The notes under the pieces are model-generated. The model had not been told where the DNA came from. It worked only from the letters and a program-made list of their open reading frames with translations, and ran no database searches. A stretch of 64,000 nt of DNA, from contig NZ_QMBQ01000004.1 in assembly GCF_003289965.1 (NCBI RefSeq), positions 62,001 through 126,000 on the forward strand, in the 5' to 3' direction. A program made the position numbers and the translations under genes. This document shows, piece by piece, positions 62,871 through 64,000 of this stretch. How positions within the stretch are numbered: the first letter of the stretch is position 1; each line of letters begins with the position of its first letter. Source of the DNA: Mesorhizobium atlanticum (GTDB taxonomy: Bacteria > Pseudomonadota > Alphaproteobacteria > Rhizobiales > Rhizobiaceae).

Positions 62871-64000
62871 TCACTTCTTGTTGCGCGAGAGCTTGCCGAG
62901 GATCGAACCCAGGCCCGCCTTCTTCTTTGTCTTGATTTCGCTACGTCCGGTCAGCACATGCGCTATCTCATTGATGGTAGCGACGACCGGGTTCTTGGCG
63001 TCCATCTCGCTCAGCATGCGGCCGTTGTTGGCAGCATTGCCGAACAGCAGAGGTTCGAAATTGATCACCGCCATGGGCGTGATGCCGAGCGGCTCGGCGA
63101 AATCGGAAGGCGCGATCTCCGGCCGTTTCGGCACGCCGGCCTGGTTGATGATCAGCTTCGGCGGCGGATCGTTCGGACGCAGCCGCTTCAGCATGTCCAC
63201 CATGTTCTTGGTGTTGCGAAGATTTGCCAGTTCGGGCGTGGCCGTGATGACGACCTCGTCGGCCTTGATCAGCGTGCTCTTCGTCCACCCGCTCCAGATG
63301 TGAGGGATATCGAGAACCAGCAGGGGCGCGCTGCGCTGCGCTATCTCGATGACCTGCGAGAACGCTTCGGCATCGAAATCATAGACGCGCTCCAAGGTGG
63401 AGGGGGCCGCAAGCAGCGACAGATGCTCGGCGCATTGCGCGAGCAGGCGATCGAGATAGACCTCGTCGACCCGCTCGGGCGAGAACACGGCCTCGGCGAT
63501 GCCCTGAGCCGGATCCTGGTCGAAGTTGATGTTGGCGGTGCCGAAGGCGAGGTCGAGATCGGCGATGACGACCTCGGATTTGAACAGCGACGACATCGAC
63601 CAGGCGGTATTGTGAGCAATGGTCGATGAGCCGACGCCGCCCTTGGCGCCGATGAAAGCAATCGAGCGGCCGATCGGGTCCGATTCCGGATCGACGAAGA
63701 TCGACGACACGACGCTGACGATGTCGGTCATCGAGACCGGCGCGATCACATATTCGGAAATGCCTGAACGGATGAGCTCGCGGTAGAGCCCGACATCGTT
63801 GTAGTGGCCGATGACCACGACCTTGGAAGACGGATCGCAATATTCCGCGAGTTGACCGAGTTGTTCGAGCAGTTGCTTCGGTTCGCTGCGCGATTCCAGC
63901 AGGATCAGGTTCGGTGTCGGAGCGGACTGGTAGAACTCGATCGCGGTCGGGATGCCGCCCATATGGACCTTGAGATGGGCCTTGGCCATCCGGCGATCCT
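62871..64000 (-). CDS. cpaE: CpaE/TadZ, pilus localisation ATPase, 5' end cut by window edge
   Basis: At least 376 residues are visible and the frame is open to the right edge, so the ATG at 63989 is probably internal. An N-terminal receiver-like domain (NLILLESRSEPKQLLEQLGQ, VVVIGHYNDVGLYRELIRSG) is followed by a ParA/MinD-like ATPase with the deviant Walker A GAKGGVGSSTIAHN and VVIADLDLAFGTANINFDQD. CpaE/TadZ places the pilus machine at the cell pole. It is first of the visible cpaE-tadA-tadB-tadC operon, whose upstream part continues beyond the window. Confidence 0.92.
   Translation of the reverse strand, partial: DRRMAKAHLKVHMGGIPTAIEFYQSAPTPNLILLESRSEPKQLLEQLGQLAEYCDPSSKVVVIGHYNDVGLYRELIRSGISEYVIAPVSMTDIVSVVSSIFVDPESDPIGRSIAFIGAKGGVGSSTIAHNTAWSMSSLFKSEVVIADLDLAFGTANINFDQDPAQGIAEAVFSPERVDEVYLDRLLAQCAEHLSLLAAPSTLERVYDFDAEAFSQVIEIAQRSAPLLVLDIPHIWSGWTKSTLIKADEVVITATPELANLRNTKNMVDMLKRLRPNDPPPKLIINQAGVPKRPEIAPSDFAEPLGITPMAVINFEPLLFGNAANNGRMLSEMDAKNPVVATINEIAHVLTGRSEIKTKKKAGLGSILGKLSRNKK

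Noticed and set aside
1..64000. tRNA, rRNA, IS element or prophage genes
   Set aside because: None could be supported on either strand by reading; the S24 regulator alone does not indicate a prophage.

Overview
The window looks like about 64 kb of chromosome from a member of the Rhizobiales, most likely Mesorhizobium or a close relative. The evidence is high-GC codon use, the ChvE-GguAB-GguC sugar uptake locus, a SAM-II riboswitch before metZ, GcrA with GANTC sites, class I lysyl-tRNA synthetase, rhizobial intergenic palindromes, a LuxR/LuxI/crotonase cluster, a PodJ-like polarity protein and Tad/Cpa pilus genes. No tRNA, rRNA, CRISPR array, transposase or phage gene was found. The genus is an inference from gene content; no search was run.

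Layout. 1-2.5 kb: two glycosyltransferase-like genes with lower GC and a small basic protein. 2.6-9.1 kb: gbpR, chvE, gguA, gguB and araD1/gguC (aldose uptake and oxidation). 9.2-13.6 kb: long-form dcd, SAM-II riboswitch plus terminator and metZ, a ceramide-type glycosyltransferase, apaG. 13.8-17.1 kb: argD-argF-hslO on the minus strand, preceded by an arginine-rich leader reading frame that overlaps an intrinsic terminator. 17.4-22.3 kb: gcrA, corA, phoR-phoU, ppk2. 22.5-25 kb: luxR, luxI and a crotonase on the minus strand, with a tandem duplication of the luxR 3' end and its lux-type box. 25.1-30.9 kb: a periplasmic solute-binding protein, a TerB-like protein, lysK, a nuclease-like protein, an XRE/S24 regulator, a small conserved protein. 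30.3-38.1 kb: a five-gene beta-oxidation operon with a MerR-type regulator and two matching candidate operators. 38.5-42.6 kb: PodJ-like protein. 42.7-52 kb: TauE/SafE permease, TIGR02186-type protein, short Hsp70, LysR regulator and a SoeABC-like cytoplasmic molybdoenzyme. 51.9-58 kb: PdeM-Lhr DNA repair pair, MarR, NlpC/P60 protein, leucyl aminopeptidase. 58.2-64 kb: tadD facing tadC-tadB-tadA-cpaE, the last cut by the right edge.

How they work together. Regulated uptake and metabolism (sugars, methionine, arginine, phosphate, fatty acids, possibly sulfite) are interspersed with cell-cycle and polarity functions (GcrA, PodJ, Tad pilus) and a quorum-sensing locus. The most noteworthy regulatory structure is the argD leader: seven of 21 codons are arginine, the codons run through a terminator, the last arginine codons form the argD ribosome binding site, and the leader stop overlaps the argD start. 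The other main points are the duplicated luxR end/lux box, paired MerR operators, two perfect dyads before gbpR/chvE, and phoR next to phoU without pst or phoB genes between them.
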